From a virus: 42,886 nt of DNA. Below are positions 8,002 to 14,538 of the stretch, piece after piece. Both the position numbers and the translations under genes were made by a program. The notes below the pieces were generated by a model. That model did no database searches, was not told the origin of the DNA, and saw only the letters and a list, made by a program, of their open reading frames with translations. The stretch covers positions 1 through 42,886 of the IMG/VR virus record IMGVR_UViG_3300046003_003842; one strand, written 5' to 3'. Each line of letters opens with the position of its first letter. Position 1 is the first letter of the stretch.

Positions 8002-8249
8002 CAATAACACTACCAAGTATAGGAGAAGTTCTTGCCACTAGAGCAAGAGCTGTGTTCCCTTATCGCATCAATTTCCAAACTGTACGATTAAACAGTATTG
8101 AAGAAATGAAGAGTTGGTGTCATGACAACTGTAAAAGTCTATGGCGTTGTGAATCTTATCACGCATTGTATTTTCAATTTGAAGATGACTACGATGCCAC
8201 TATGTTTATGCTCCGCTGGGGTTCAGCAGAAGGTAATGAATTAAAATGA
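7998..8249 (+). CDS. Small DAxMFxLRW-tail family protein 2
   Basis: 83 residues, start GTG at 7998 overlapping the previous TGA. It carries the family features MKSWCHDNCKSLW and YDATMFMLRW near the C terminus. Paralogue of the protein at 7406. Function unknown. Confidence 0.78.
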   Translation: MTITLPSIGEVLATRARAVFPYRINFQTVRLNSIEEMKSWCHDNCKSLWRCESYHALYFQFEDDYDATMFMLRWGSAEGNELK

Positions 8250-8662
8250 ATGTTGTTGTAAAATCAAACTGGCAAAAAGACATTTGGGCCGCAGTAGCCG
8301 ATAGTGGAGTAAAGCCCGGCGAGATAATGGTAATCGGCTCAGGCCGTCAAATAGGTAAGAGCAGATATAAAATGGCAGTTGAACAATGGATGAGAATGAT
8401 GCAAGGCACTAGCGTACACCACTGGAAATTTCACGACGGGGTTACCGCCATCAACCCAGGCAATCAGTTCGGTGAAACTGTTCTGCCCCGCGGTTGGACC
8501 TGCTGGGTTTATCCCGATGACGATAATGAGTTTGTAGAATGGATGAATCGTATGTGTCCTACAGCGGATGTTTGTCATCGTTTCAATAGTGGTGATCCTA
8601 TGTATACTGTTACTATTAGCAAAGACTCAGAAGCCACAGCGTTTCAATTGAGGTGGATGTGA
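8246..8662 (+). CDS. P-loop-containing small protein with LRW tail
   Basis: 138 residues. GEIMVIGSGRQIGKS at about 25-40 is a Walker A-like loop (GxxxxGKS) after a hydrophobic strand, but no Walker B is evident and the protein is too short for a whole NTPase. It ends in EATAFQLRWM, the tail of the neighbouring paralogue family. It may be a fusion of a truncated nucleotide-binding segment with that tail. Overlaps both neighbours by a few bases. Confidence 0.72.
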   Translation: MNVVVKSNWQKDIWAAVADSGVKPGEIMVIGSGRQIGKSRYKMAVEQWMRMMQGTSVHHWKFHDGVTAINPGNQFGETVLPRGWTCWVYPDDDNEFVEWMNRMCPTADVCHRFNSGDPMYTVTISKDSEATAFQLRWM

Positions 8663-9018
8663 ATATAGAACAAGAAATACTAGCCATTGCCGGCAAGAAG
8701 ATGGCTGACCAAATTGATATAGATGTACTTAAAAGTCTTGGCGTTTACAAGAATGTAGAACTAGTCCGCAGCTCGGGCACGGTCTACGGACTACACTATT
8801 ACACCGTTGAGCCTAAAAATCTAGAATGGCAGGACAGTCGCGCCATGTGGGAAGACATGATGCTGTGGTGCCAAGGTCAATTTGGTGAGACTGGCAGTCT
8901 ATGGAACGAAACTAAAAACCTAGTACAAGAACCTCATCAGCGTTGGTATGCTAATGATCGCAAGTTTTGGTTCCGTGACGAAGCAGACTTATTGATGTTT
9001 GTATTGAGGTGGTCATGA
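8659..9018 (+). CDS. Small LRW-tail family protein 3
   Basis: About 119 residues. Start GTG at 8659 (overlapping the upstream TGA, with GAGG just before) is preferred to the in-frame GTG at 8653. MLWCQGQFGETGSLW, RKFWFRDEADLLMFVLRW near the end and the WC block place it in the DAxMFxLRW family, with Leu replacing Ala-x. The N-terminal IAGKKMADQIDIDVLKSLG is an extra helical segment. Function unknown. Confidence 0.75.
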   Translation: MNIEQEILAIAGKKMADQIDIDVLKSLGVYKNVELVRSSGTVYGLHYYTVEPKNLEWQDSRAMWEDMMLWCQGQFGETGSLWNETKNLVQEPHQRWYANDRKFWFRDEADLLMFVLRWS

Positions 9019-9266
9019 ACTCATTACAGAGACGCAAGGGTCGCAGAGAATTTAGAAAACTAGAACACAGCATTCTAATTGATAGTAAAAAATACAGAGA
9101 TGCCGGAGACTGGTGTTTAACACAATTTGGAAAACGCTGGAAAGCTATAGACGATACCGACGGTGCTTGGACAATGTTTTGGGCAGGCAGAGAACATCAC
9201 AACAAATACATATTTCATTTTGTTGAAGAACAAGATATGCTGATGTTTATATTAAAGTGGGCATAA
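9015..9266 (+). CDS. Small LKW-tail family protein 4
   Basis: 83 residues from the ATG at 9015, which overlaps the previous TGA; GAGG lies upstream. Basic N terminus (QRRKGRREFRKLEHS), then GDWCLTQFGKRWKAIDD and the tail EEQDMLMFILKWA. Member of the local paralogue family. The basic start could contact nucleic acid (weak inference). Confidence 0.75.
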   Translation: MNSLQRRKGRREFRKLEHSILIDSKKYRDAGDWCLTQFGKRWKAIDDTDGAWTMFWAGREHHNKYIFHFVEEQDMLMFILKWA

Positions 9267-9619
9267 TGTCAATAACAAAAACCAAAGGTTATCAATTTTT
9301 ACCTGCCCAAGGTTACATGGGAGATAAACCAGCAAAGGATACATATAGATATATGATAATTGACGATCGAGTAGAGGAAGTACGAGAAATAGTAGTACAT
9401 GAGTTTATGATGGGCGATGTAGATGATCCAGATTTATACGCAGGAGAGCCATTATGGAAATGGCAACAAAGCGAAGCAGGTCAATGGGTTATGGAACACG
9501 CAGTCGAAACTCCTAGTTGGTACAGAATTCCGGACACAATGCAATATGGATATAAGTATCAGATCCGTGCTAAACTATCCGGCCCTAGACTCACAGAATA
9601 TCTACTGAGGCACAAATAA
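9266..9619 (+). CDS. Conserved phage protein, unknown function (117 aa)
   Basis: ATG at 9266 overlaps the upstream TAA. It has an acidic middle (VVHEFMMGDVDDPDLYAGEPLWKWQQSEAGQW) and a strand-rich C terminus ending GPRLTEYLLRHK. The final strand is placed like the LRW tail of its neighbours but diverged, so distant relationship is possible. I do not recognise a function. Confidence 0.75.
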   Translation: MSITKTKGYQFLPAQGYMGDKPAKDTYRYMIIDDRVEEVREIVVHEFMMGDVDDPDLYAGEPLWKWQQSEAGQWVMEHAVETPSWYRIPDTMQYGYKYQIRAKLSGPRLTEYLLRHK

Positions 9620-9888
9620 TGGGACACGCAGTACCGATGATTAAAGCAGCCAAGGAGTCTATGAGAACTTGGTACAGCGCAGACTTACAAAAGCACGACC
9701 AATTGATGACACTTTTGGATACCTATCACAAAGTTCATCTCCACGACAACGATCGATACGCAGACAAACTGACTTGGTGTTTGGCTCATTGCCAAAGTAA
9801 ATTTAGAGATATCAAACACGGTGACGGAATGTATTGGTATTTTCAAAACGAGCAGGATGCCACAATGTTTGCTCTTAAATGGGTTTGA
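9619..9888 (+). CDS. Small DAxMFxLKW-tail family protein 5
   Basis: 89 residues, ATG overlapping the upstream TAA. TWCLAHCQSKFRDIKHG and QNEQDATMFALKWV are close to the first family member at 7406 (WCLAHC in both), so these two look like the least diverged pair. Its TGA is embedded in the -35 region of the next promoter. Confidence 0.8.
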   Translation: MGHAVPMIKAAKESMRTWYSADLQKHDQLMTLLDTYHKVHLHDNDRYADKLTWCLAHCQSKFRDIKHGDGMYWYFQNEQDATMFALKWV

Positions 9889-9913
9889 CTTTTTTTAAAT
9901 TTGGTGTTATAAT
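9885..9913 (+). promoter_or_regulatory. Sigma-70-type promoter
   Basis: TTGACT (9885-9890), 17-base spacer, TATAAT (9908-9913). Overlaps the stop of the preceding gene and drives 9944 onward. Confidence 0.9.
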
Positions 9914-9943
9914 ATATAGACACTAACACACTGAGGAATCGAA

Positions 9944-10168
9944 ATGCTTTTCCAATTGATACTGGTTACTAATTTAGGTATGATAACACCACTAGCTACA
10001 TTCACGGATAGAATGGAATGTATCAAGGAACAAGGCCAGATGCAGAAAACTGCACAGGCCAGCGCCTTGTGTGTTCCAGTTCAAACGCCTCAACAAGTAC
10101 AACAACAAATGGAACAGCATATGAAAATGCTTATGGACTTTGCCAAACGAATGGAGACTGTAAAATGA
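9944..10168 (+). CDS. Small exported protein (74 aa)
   Basis: ATG at 9944 behind GAGGAATCGAA. Hydrophobic N terminus (LFQLILVTNLGMITPLATF) compatible with a signal sequence or membrane anchor, two Cys (MECIKEQG, SALCVPV) that could form a disulfide, then a Gln/Met-rich helix. Function unknown. Overlaps the next gene by ATGA. Confidence 0.75.
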   Translation: MLFQLILVTNLGMITPLATFTDRMECIKEQGQMQKTAQASALCVPVQTPQQVQQQMEQHMKMLMDFAKRMETVK

Positions 10169-10566
10169 AAGTTGGATTCAGCTTAGGTCGTTGCATTCGT
10201 GACATCATGAATAACATTGTTACCTATGATGATGTGGCCTTTATTATTTCTGGCACAGCTCTTCGTGACGAAGAAGCTATCAAAGCCTGTGTTGAACAGT
10301 ACATGTACCGTGACGATTATCTTTATGGTTTAGAACAAGCAGCCTGCCAAGATATAGCCCTAAAGCTCTATAAAGAAGGCAAGATCTTCCAACCTCGGCT
10401 ACAAGGCATTCGTGCGTTTCGTATTCCAGAAGGTGCTGTATGGGCTGACCTGTTCCCTACAAATGTCAGCGAAAGTGACGCAGTTAAAAAAGCCTGGGAT
10501 GCCTACAGATTTATGTTGCACATGACCACACAGATTCACGAGGACCTAAAGGAACATCTGTCTTGA
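10165..10566 (+). CDS. Conserved phage protein, unknown function (133 aa)
   Basis: Start at the ATG overlapping the previous TGA; the longer open frame from 10018 is out of register with the operon and rejected. Begins KVGFSLGRCIRDIMNNIV; later VEQYMYRDDYLYGLEQAACQDIALKLY and FRIPEGAVWADLFPT. Helical, soluble, no catalytic motif seen. This type of small protein is recurrent in marine T4-like phages. Confidence 0.8.
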   Translation: MKVGFSLGRCIRDIMNNIVTYDDVAFIISGTALRDEEAIKACVEQYMYRDDYLYGLEQAACQDIALKLYKEGKIFQPRLQGIRAFRIPEGAVWADLFPTNVSESDAVKKAWDAYRFMLHMTTQIHEDLKEHLS

Positions 10567-10763
10567 AAGAAAACATTGCACTTGTAGTAGCAATACTGGC
10601 CATACTTGCGGCCTTTATGTATTTCGATACTGGAGAAAACTATCGAGTCTACGACTGCGGCATGGCCGAATGGCATCCGGATATTCCTCCTAAGGTAAAA
10701 GAAGAATGTCGCAGGCGAGCTCTTGAGCTCTGGCGAGAAAATCAAAATAAGACTGTGATATGA
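10563..10763 (+). CDS. Small membrane-anchored protein (66 aa)
   Basis: TTG start overlapping the previous TGA. One N-terminal membrane helix (IALVVAILAILAAFMYF), then YRVYDCGMAEWHPDIPPKV and a basic tail. The YDCGMAEWHPDIP block looks conserved and faces the periplasm if the helix is a signal anchor. Function unknown. Confidence 0.75.
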   Translation: MKENIALVVAILAILAAFMYFDTGENYRVYDCGMAEWHPDIPPKVKEECRRRALELWRENQNKTVI

Positions 10764-11044
10764 TCTACTTAAATTTTAGCTTAATGAATCCGTGGAGTGA
10801 TTGCTTTGAGCCAGTTTGGTCATGGGGCAAGGCTGTATCCAAATACAAAGCTGTTGAAGTTGAAGTTTATCGTTCAAATACTGTTGCAGAGTTTGAAGCT
10901 AGATTGAGATTTCGTGAAGATCACGCAGGTCTAACCTTTGGTTTAGGATTTTTAAGTTATACACTGAGAGCACAGTTTTACGATACCCGGCATTGGAACT
11001 ACGAAAAGAAAGCGTGGGAAGTCTATGAAGAAAATCTACTATGA
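10760..11044 (+). CDS. Conserved phage protein, unknown function (94 aa)
   Basis: ATG overlaps the previous TGA. Trp/Tyr-rich beta protein: LNFSLMNPWSD, FEPVWSWGKAV, GLGFLSYTLRAQFYDTRHWNYE. The FYDTRHWNY segment is a recognisable conserved block in small T4-like phage proteins, but no function is known to me. Confidence 0.8.
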   Translation: MIYLNFSLMNPWSDCFEPVWSWGKAVSKYKAVEVEVYRSNTVAEFEARLRFREDHAGLTFGLGFLSYTLRAQFYDTRHWNYEKKAWEVYEENLL

Positions 11045-11483
11045 AAAAGTTGGGAGAAAATATGTCCCTGTTGCGGAATATGACAGCGACTTTTTGGACA
11101 GCTTTACTAAAGGCAATCACCTGGTTATGTCTTATCCCGGAGGCACTAGTCGCCGGTTTAATATTGATCCTAACTATGCGGCTATGATTGCCGCAGGGCG
11201 GGTCGCTGAAGATGAGATCTGCCGGGCTATCAGCAAGGCCAGCGAAATGCGCCCCCAACGAACACCTATTACTCTAGGACAACAACGAGCTTGGAAAAAA
11301 CTAGCCAAAGAGTTTGGCGACGATTTGGCAACACTAAACGGGCTAAGTGTTCGCGACTGTGCAGAAGCAGGTATTAAGGCCATGCAGGAAGAAGCAGATA
11401 AACTAATGAAGCACGAAGGTGTGAAACGAGCCTACGAGCAGTTTCAGCTGATGTGCGAACTAACCAAGGAACGGAATGGATAA
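11025..11483 (+). CDS. Conserved phage protein, unknown function (152 aa)
   Basis: ATG at 11025, overlapping the upstream gene by 20 bases. N-terminal strand segment (YYEKVGRKYVPVAEYD, SYPGGTSRRFNIDPNY), then a helical half (QRAWKKLAKEFGDDL, CAEAGIKAMQEEADKLM). No membrane segments or catalytic motifs seen. Ends with eight bases overlap into the next gene. Confidence 0.8.
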   Translation: MKKIYYEKVGRKYVPVAEYDSDFLDSFTKGNHLVMSYPGGTSRRFNIDPNYAAMIAAGRVAEDEICRAISKASEMRPQRTPITLGQQRAWKKLAKEFGDDLATLNGLSVRDCAEAGIKAMQEEADKLMKHEGVKRAYEQFQLMCELTKERNG

Positions 11484-11670
11484 AAGTGAAATGAAGGATA
11501 GAATGGCAGAATTAATGCTGCCAATAGAAAAACAGATACTGATGTGCGATAATCGGCAAGATATGCTGATGATGGCCTGTGCTATGCTACAGCATGTAAA
11601 CACCATTTTTGCTCAAGAATTGGGCGAAGAGGGCAGGCAGATGATGTTTAGGGATATGCTTGAGGATTAA
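11476..11670 (+). CDS. Small helical protein (64 aa)
   Basis: ATG at 11476 within the end of the upstream gene, preceded by AAGGAACGG. Met-rich helical protein (KDRMAELMLPIEKQIL, MLMMACAMLQHVNTIF). Function unknown. Last gene before the extended -10 promoter of the ClpP-like gene. Confidence 0.75.
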   Translation: MDKSEMKDRMAELMLPIEKQILMCDNRQDMLMMACAMLQHVNTIFAQELGEEGRQMMFRDMLED

Positions 11671-11674
11671 CTGA

Positions 11675-11683
11675 TGCTATAAT
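11675..11683 (+). promoter_or_regulatory. Extended -10 promoter
   Basis: TGcTATAAT at 11675-11683 with no good -35 at 17 bases. It overlaps the first in-frame ATG of the ClpP-like frame, which argues for the downstream TTG start at 11715. Confidence 0.6.
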
Positions 11684-11714
11684 GATAAGTAATAGTAATC
11701 CCAAGGAGCAAATC

Positions 11715-12275
11715 TTGAAGAAAATTGACGAGTTCAATGCTGGTGACAGAATTGGCGTAAAATTGCTGGATAATTCAGTGCATTTTCTATCCGGCGAAAT
11801 TACCGAAGAAAATGTCAACGAATGTATCAAGTGGATAGTCTACGAAAATTTAGATGCCAAAGAAAAAATACTCACCCTGTATGTTAATTCAACCGGTGGG
11901 GATTTGTATCAAGCATTTGCTCTCATTGACATCATGCAGAGTAGCAAACACAGCGTTAGAACTATTGCTCTAGGCAGTATCATGAGTGCAGCTTTTTTAA
12001 TTTTTACCTCGGGTACCAAGGGTGAAAGATATATTGCTGCCAACACAGGAATTATGTGTCATCAGTTTGCCGGTGGCGGTGGTGATGCTAAGTTTCACGA
12101 TCTCAAAGCTGAAATGAAAGAAAACGAATTGTTAAATCAAAAGATGATTAACATTTTAAAAGAAGCCACAGGCTTAACTCCGTCTAGGATCAAATCAAAA
12201 TTGTTGCCGGCAAGTGATGTTTACATGTCAGCACAAGAAGCTTTGGATCTAGGCATTGCAGATCAACTACTCTAA
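11715..12275 (+). CDS. ClpP-like serine protease
   Basis: 186 residues. Full catalytic triad by family alignment: Ser91 (GSIMSAAF), His116 (IMCHQF) and Asp168 (ASDVYMSAQEALDLGIAD); the Ser-to-His spacing of 25 is that of ClpP. TLYVNSTGGDL matches the strand that lines the active site. I choose TTG at 11715 because CAAGGAGCAAATC lies just before it and the upstream ATG at 11682 lies inside the -10 box. Possible roles are prohead maturation-like processing or tuning of host proteolysis; no ClpX/ClpA is present here, so it may replace or join the host ClpP ring (inference). Confidence 0.88.
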   Translation: MKKIDEFNAGDRIGVKLLDNSVHFLSGEITEENVNECIKWIVYENLDAKEKILTLYVNSTGGDLYQAFALIDIMQSSKHSVRTIALGSIMSAAFLIFTSGTKGERYIAANTGIMCHQFAGGGGDAKFHDLKAEMKENELLNQKMINILKEATGLTPSRIKSKLLPASDVYMSAQEALDLGIADQLL

Positions 12276-12283
12276 GGTGATAT

Positions 12284-12538
12284 ATGGAAGTCGTAAGTAT
12301 CAACAGCAGACGCAAAGAACAGATTCAAGAAGAAGAACAGAAGAAGGCCATGTTGGCAGTGGTCGACTTTATCAGACAGGCCATTGACCAAGGCCTTATA
12401 AAAGAATTTGTTGCCTGTTCAATCGATGATGGTGGAGAGTGCCAGATTCATGTGGCGGCAATGGACCTGCCTGGCAGCGTTGGACTTTTTGAAATTGGCA
12501 AGCACATTTTGATCAGTGGCGAAACAACATTTGATTAA
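12284..12538 (+). CDS. Conserved small phage protein (84 aa)
   Basis: ATG at 12284 after AAGGTGATAT. Basic/acidic helical start (NSRRKEQIQEEEQKKAML), then a strand-rich end (EFVACSIDDGGECQIHVAA, GLFEIGKHILISG). Function unknown. Last coding gene before the tRNA region promoters. Confidence 0.75.
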   Translation: MEVVSINSRRKEQIQEEEQKKAMLAVVDFIRQAIDQGLIKEFVACSIDDGGECQIHVAAMDLPGSVGLFEIGKHILISGETTFD

Positions 12539-12576
12539 ATGTTGCAAAAAAGCCACATTATATGGCCATATTTTTG

Positions 12577-12605
12577 TTGACAGCTAAATAAAAAGACAAT
12601 ACAAT
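12577..12605 (+). promoter_or_regulatory. Sigma-70-type promoter (first of tandem pair)
   Basis: TTGACA (12577-12582), 17-base spacer, TACAAT (12600-12605). It lies in the 209-base gap ahead of the 48-residue frame. Confidence 0.75.
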
Positions 12606-12662
12606 ACACACAGTTGATTAGGAAAGAGTCAAAATTTATTTTGCCAAAAATGCAAATAGGGG

Positions 12663-12691
12663 TTGACAAGAGAACTAAATAACTGTATAAT
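12663..12691 (+). promoter_or_regulatory. Consensus sigma-70-type promoter (second of tandem pair)
   Basis: TTGACA (12663-12668), 17-base spacer, TATAAT (12686-12691). Followed by a small leader hairpin GCAGCA-aagg-TGCTGT around 12703-12720. Confidence 0.9.
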
Positions 12692-12747
12692 AAACACATA
12701 GGCAGCAAAGGTGCTGTCTATAAAGAAAAGGTAAATTGGAAAACAAA

Positions 12748-12894
12748 ATGCAATCGTTCAATAGACATCAGAAATTTAATACGATGCCCAAACTGGCAGG
12801 TGTAATAGCCTGTTCTTGGTTATCGATTAATGGCGGAAGTCTATCATATGATCGTACACCAGAGATTTTAAGGGTCCGGAGGACTGTCGTGTAA
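12748..12894 (+). CDS. Possible 48-residue leader protein
   Basis: ATG at 12748 with TTGGA upstream; reads MQSFNRHQKFNTMPKLAGVI and ends VRRTVV before TAA. It ends inside a hairpin (12871-12928) followed by a terminator, the layout of a leader/attenuator unit. Coding status rests only on position and start context, so it could equally be untranslated leader. Confidence 0.4.
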   Translation: MQSFNRHQKFNTMPKLAGVIACSWLSINGGSLSYDRTPEILRVRRTVV

Positions 12895-12928
12895 CACACA
12901 AGTTAACACAACAAACTTCAAGGACCCT
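12871..12928 (+). promoter_or_regulatory. Long-range hairpin in leader
   Basis: AGGGTCC (12871-12877) pairs with GGACCCT (12922-12928) across a 44-base loop. It covers the stop of the 48-residue frame and lies just ahead of the terminator, suggesting attenuation control of the tRNA operon (inference). Confidence 0.45.
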
Positions 12929-12934
12929 AGGATT

Positions 12935-12953
12935 AAAAACCCTGGGGTTTTTT
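12935..12953 (+). terminator. Rho-independent terminator
   Basis: AAAAACC-ctgg-GGTTTTTT: short stem with a T-run. It lies between the tandem promoters and the next small gene, so read-through or antitermination would control downstream output. Confidence 0.65.
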
Positions 12954-12970
12954 GTTTTCCGCAAGGAAAG

Positions 12971-13123
12971 ATGATAGAGAAAAAGATTAAAGAAGCAGAG
13001 TGGACAGTGAAGCACACTCTTACTAAGGAACAGTTTAAACAGCTGATCCAGAATAAGATGAATCGTGCGGCATTATATCATCGAGCTAGTGATAAGCGAG
13101 AAAGTAGGCCAAATGCCCGCTAG
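12971..13123 (+). CDS. Small basic protein (50 aa)
   Basis: ATG at 12971 behind AAGGAAAG; TAG at 13121. Reads MIEKKIKEAEWTVKHTLT, then LTKEQFKQLIQNKMNRAALYHR and a basic end. Highly charged, basic, probably helical; it could bind nucleic acid. Function unknown. The last codons overlap a possible RNA helix (GCCCG at 13115 with CGGGC near 13180). Confidence 0.7.
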   Translation: MIEKKIKEAEWTVKHTLTKEQFKQLIQNKMNRAALYHRASDKRESRPNAR

Positions 13124-13336
13124 TAACGCAACGTGGTAGGGGAAACGAGGTCCTCGCAACACACGATAAACAGTTGTAAACGGGCGGCGACTAGGATGGA
13201 ATCCCTCTTGTGGGACTAAAAATTAGCTCGTATTAAAGCATATTATAGGGACGGCCAAACCCATAGTATGGTACTGCATAGCAGGCGTTATTAGTATGCT
13301 TTAATACACACTCTCCAGTCTCTGACTCTGAATCAG
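13124..13336 (+). ncRNA. Non-coding structured segment A (closing stem 13230-13242 / 13295-13307)
   Basis: No gene fits this stretch. GTATTAAAGCATA (13230-13242) is exactly complementary to TATGCTTTAATAC (13295-13307), a 13-bp stem around a 52-base loop. Upstream are smaller hairpins (CGAGG/CCTCG; TCCC-tcttgt-GGGA). ACACTCTCC (from 13309) can pair with GGAGAGTGT, which overlaps the promoter at 13337-13365. No RNase P, tmRNA, SRP or 6S signature was found. Confidence 0.5.
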
Positions 13337-13365
13337 TTGACAGGCATAGCCGGAGAGTGTATAAT
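13337..13365 (+). promoter_or_regulatory. Consensus sigma-70-type promoter for first tRNA block
   Basis: TTGACA (13337-13342), 17-base spacer, TATAAT (13360-13365), ending nine bases before tRNA-Tyr. The spacer contains one arm of the hairpin ACACTCTCC/GGAGAGTGT. Confidence 0.88.
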
Positions 13366-13374
13366 TATTTCAAT

Positions 13375-13460
13375 GGAAGTGTGCGCTGAATTGGTTGAAG
13401 GCAACGGACTGTAAATCCGCCACATAAGAAACATTGTAGGTTCGAATCCTACCACTTCCA
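13375..13460 (+). tRNA. tRNA-Tyr(GTA)
   Basis: Acceptor GGAAGTG/CACTTCC, anticodon loop CTGTAAA, class II extra arm, T-loop TTCGAAT, A73, encoded CCA. Confidence 0.95.
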
Positions 13461-13471
13461 CCATGTTAGTA

Positions 13472-13543
13472 GGTCTCAAAGTGTTCATGGACGCACACAA
13501 GCCTGTCACGCTTGAAGAAGGGGATCGTTACCCCTTGGGACCG
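13472..13543 (+). tRNA. tRNA-Asp(GTC)
   Basis: Acceptor GGTCTCA/TGGGACC, anticodon stem CAAGC/GCTTG with loop CTGTCAC, discriminator G73 as expected for Asp, encoded CCA. Confidence 0.93.
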
Positions 13544-13552
13544 CCAAGTTAT

Positions 13553-13624
13553 GTATCGGTAGTGTTAACGGCAGCACGACAGTCTCCAAAACTGCTAGTG
13601 GGGGTTCAAATCCCTCCCGGTACG
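13553..13624 (+). tRNA. tRNA-Trp(CCA)
   Basis: Acceptor GTATCGG/CCGGTAC, anticodon loop CTCCAAA, G73, encoded CCA. One mismatch at the outer anticodon-stem pair. Confidence 0.92.
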
Positions 13625-13635
13625 CCAATTTAGAC

Positions 13636-13707
13636 GGAGCCTTCGTCTATCGGTTAGGACATTAGGTTTTCATCCTAAGAAGAGGGGTTCGACTCCCCTA
13701 GGCTCTT
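13636..13707 (+). tRNA. tRNA-Glu(TTC), copy 1
   Basis: Acceptor GGAGCCT/AGGCTCT (G1-U72), anticodon stem TTAGG/CCTAA with loop TTTTCAT, discriminator U73 (unusual), encoded CCA. Confidence 0.88.
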
Positions 13708-13716
13708 CCAAGTTAT

Positions 13717-13789
13717 GCCGTTGTAGTCCTCTGGGTAGGGCACCTGATTGTCTATCAGATTTAGGCGGGTTCGATTCCCGTCGACGGCG
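13717..13789 (+). tRNA. tRNA-Asp(GTC)-like, second GTC tRNA
   Basis: Acceptor GCCGTTG/CGACGGC, G73, encoded CCA. Anticodon loop reads TTGTCTA with only four stem pairs, giving anticodon GTC but an unusual U37. Decoding assignment is less certain than for the first Asp tRNA. Confidence 0.75.
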
Positions 13790-13797
13790 CCAGTTAT

Positions 13798-13872
13798 GTA
13801 GGAGTGGCAGAGCGGCCCATTGCAACGGATTGCAAATCCGTAAAACCGTGAGTTCAAATCTCACCTCCTACT
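13798..13872 (+). tRNA. tRNA-Cys(GCA)
   Basis: Perfect acceptor GTAGGAG/CTCCTAC, anticodon stem ACGGA/TCCGT with loop TTGCAAA, U73 as in Cys tRNAs, encoded CCA. Confidence 0.95.
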
Positions 13873-13881
13873 CCAATGTAT

Positions 13882-13952
13882 GCGGGATTAGTTTAATGGT
13901 CAAACGAAACCTTGCCAAGGTTTAGTCAGGAGTTCGATTCTCCTATCCCGCT
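13882..13952 (+). tRNA. tRNA-Gly(GCC)
   Basis: Acceptor GCGGGAT/ATCCCGC, anticodon loop TTGCCAA, U73, encoded CCA. Confidence 0.95.
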
Positions 13953-13958
13953 CCAAAT

Positions 13959-14033
13959 GCCCAAGTAGCCCAATTGGTATGAGGCGTCTCTCTCAAAAGG
14001 AGAATCGTGTCGGTTCGAGTCCGACCTTGGGTA
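13959..14033 (+). tRNA. tRNA-Leu(CAA)-like lacking the long variable arm
   Basis: Acceptor GCCCAAG/CTTGGGT, anticodon stem TCTCT/GGAGA with loop CTCAAAA (anticodon CAA), A73, encoded CCA. Between anticodon stem and T-stem only ATCGT is present, so this is a class I fold, whereas bacterial tRNA-Leu is class II. The 3' half (GTCGGTTCGAGTCCGAC) resembles normal Leu(CAA) tRNA. Charging identity is therefore uncertain. Confidence 0.85.
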
Positions 14034-14044
14034 CCAACAATTAT

Positions 14045-14133
14045 GGAAGATGATGCAGTGGGGTTGGTCCCGCGACTGGCCTTGAAAACCAGGTTCTCAG
14101 AAATGGGATGGGGTTCGACTCCTCCGTCTTCCG
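14045..14133 (+). tRNA. tRNA-Ser(TGA)
   Basis: Acceptor GGAAGAT/GTCTTCC, anticodon loop CTTGAAA, long extra arm, G73, encoded CCA. Confidence 0.93.
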
Positions 14134-14140
14134 CCAATTT

Positions 14141-14211
14141 CCTCTTGTAGTTAAATGGTATAACAGTCGGCTGATAACCGGCCATTACAAGTTCGATTCT
14201 TGTCGAGAGGA
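14141..14211 (+). tRNA. tRNA-Ile(GAT)
   Basis: Acceptor CCTCTTG/CGAGAGG, anticodon stem GTCGG/CCGGC with loop CTGATAA, A73, encoded CCA. Confidence 0.94.
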
Positions 14212-14217
14212 CCAAGT

Positions 14218-14438
14218 TTTGTAAGTGTCAGCAAGTGAAGTCACGCTGTCTAGGTTTCTTCGAAGGACCGAAACAGTAGAAGGCAAATGGGTTCAACTCC
14301 CAACCACTCGGAAGGGTGGTGTCCGTAACGGGGACTACGCTGGACGGATCCCAAGTGATATCCATCGTGCTCGAGGTCAGGCTAGGCGGCCGGTAAGTCC
14401 TGAATAAATCTACGATAAAAGCGGCGTAGGCTTACAAA
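14218..14438 (+). ncRNA. Non-tRNA structured segment B
   Basis: TTTGTAAG (14218-14225) pairs with CTTACAAA (14431-14438), closing about 220 bases that contain no tRNA. Inside: CAGCaaGTGA/TCACGCTG hairpin near 14229, GTTTC/GAAAC, a T-arm-like TGGGTTCAACTCCCA near 14289, and further GC-rich hairpins. It sits between tRNA-Ile and tRNA-Glu. The 60-residue open frame here has no start signals and is rejected. Confidence 0.55.
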
Positions 14439-14449
14439 TTCATTTTTAT

Positions 14450-14521
14450 ACTCCGGTAGTTTACTGGCTAGAACGCTGCCCTTTCAAGGCGGAGAAGAGG
14501 GATCGATACCCTTTCGGAGTA
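14450..14521 (+). tRNA. tRNA-Glu(TTC), copy 2
   Basis: Acceptor ACTCCGG/TCGGAGT, anticodon stem CTGCC/GGCGG with loop CTTTCAA, A73, encoded CCA. The anticodon arm is closer to the bacterial Glu norm than copy 1. Confidence 0.92.
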
Positions 14522-14538
14522 CCAATTAGGAGACTGCA

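Noticed and set aside
14225-14407. 60-codon frame in segment B
   Set aside because: No SD, Arg/Pro-rich random-looking translation, and the interval folds as RNA.
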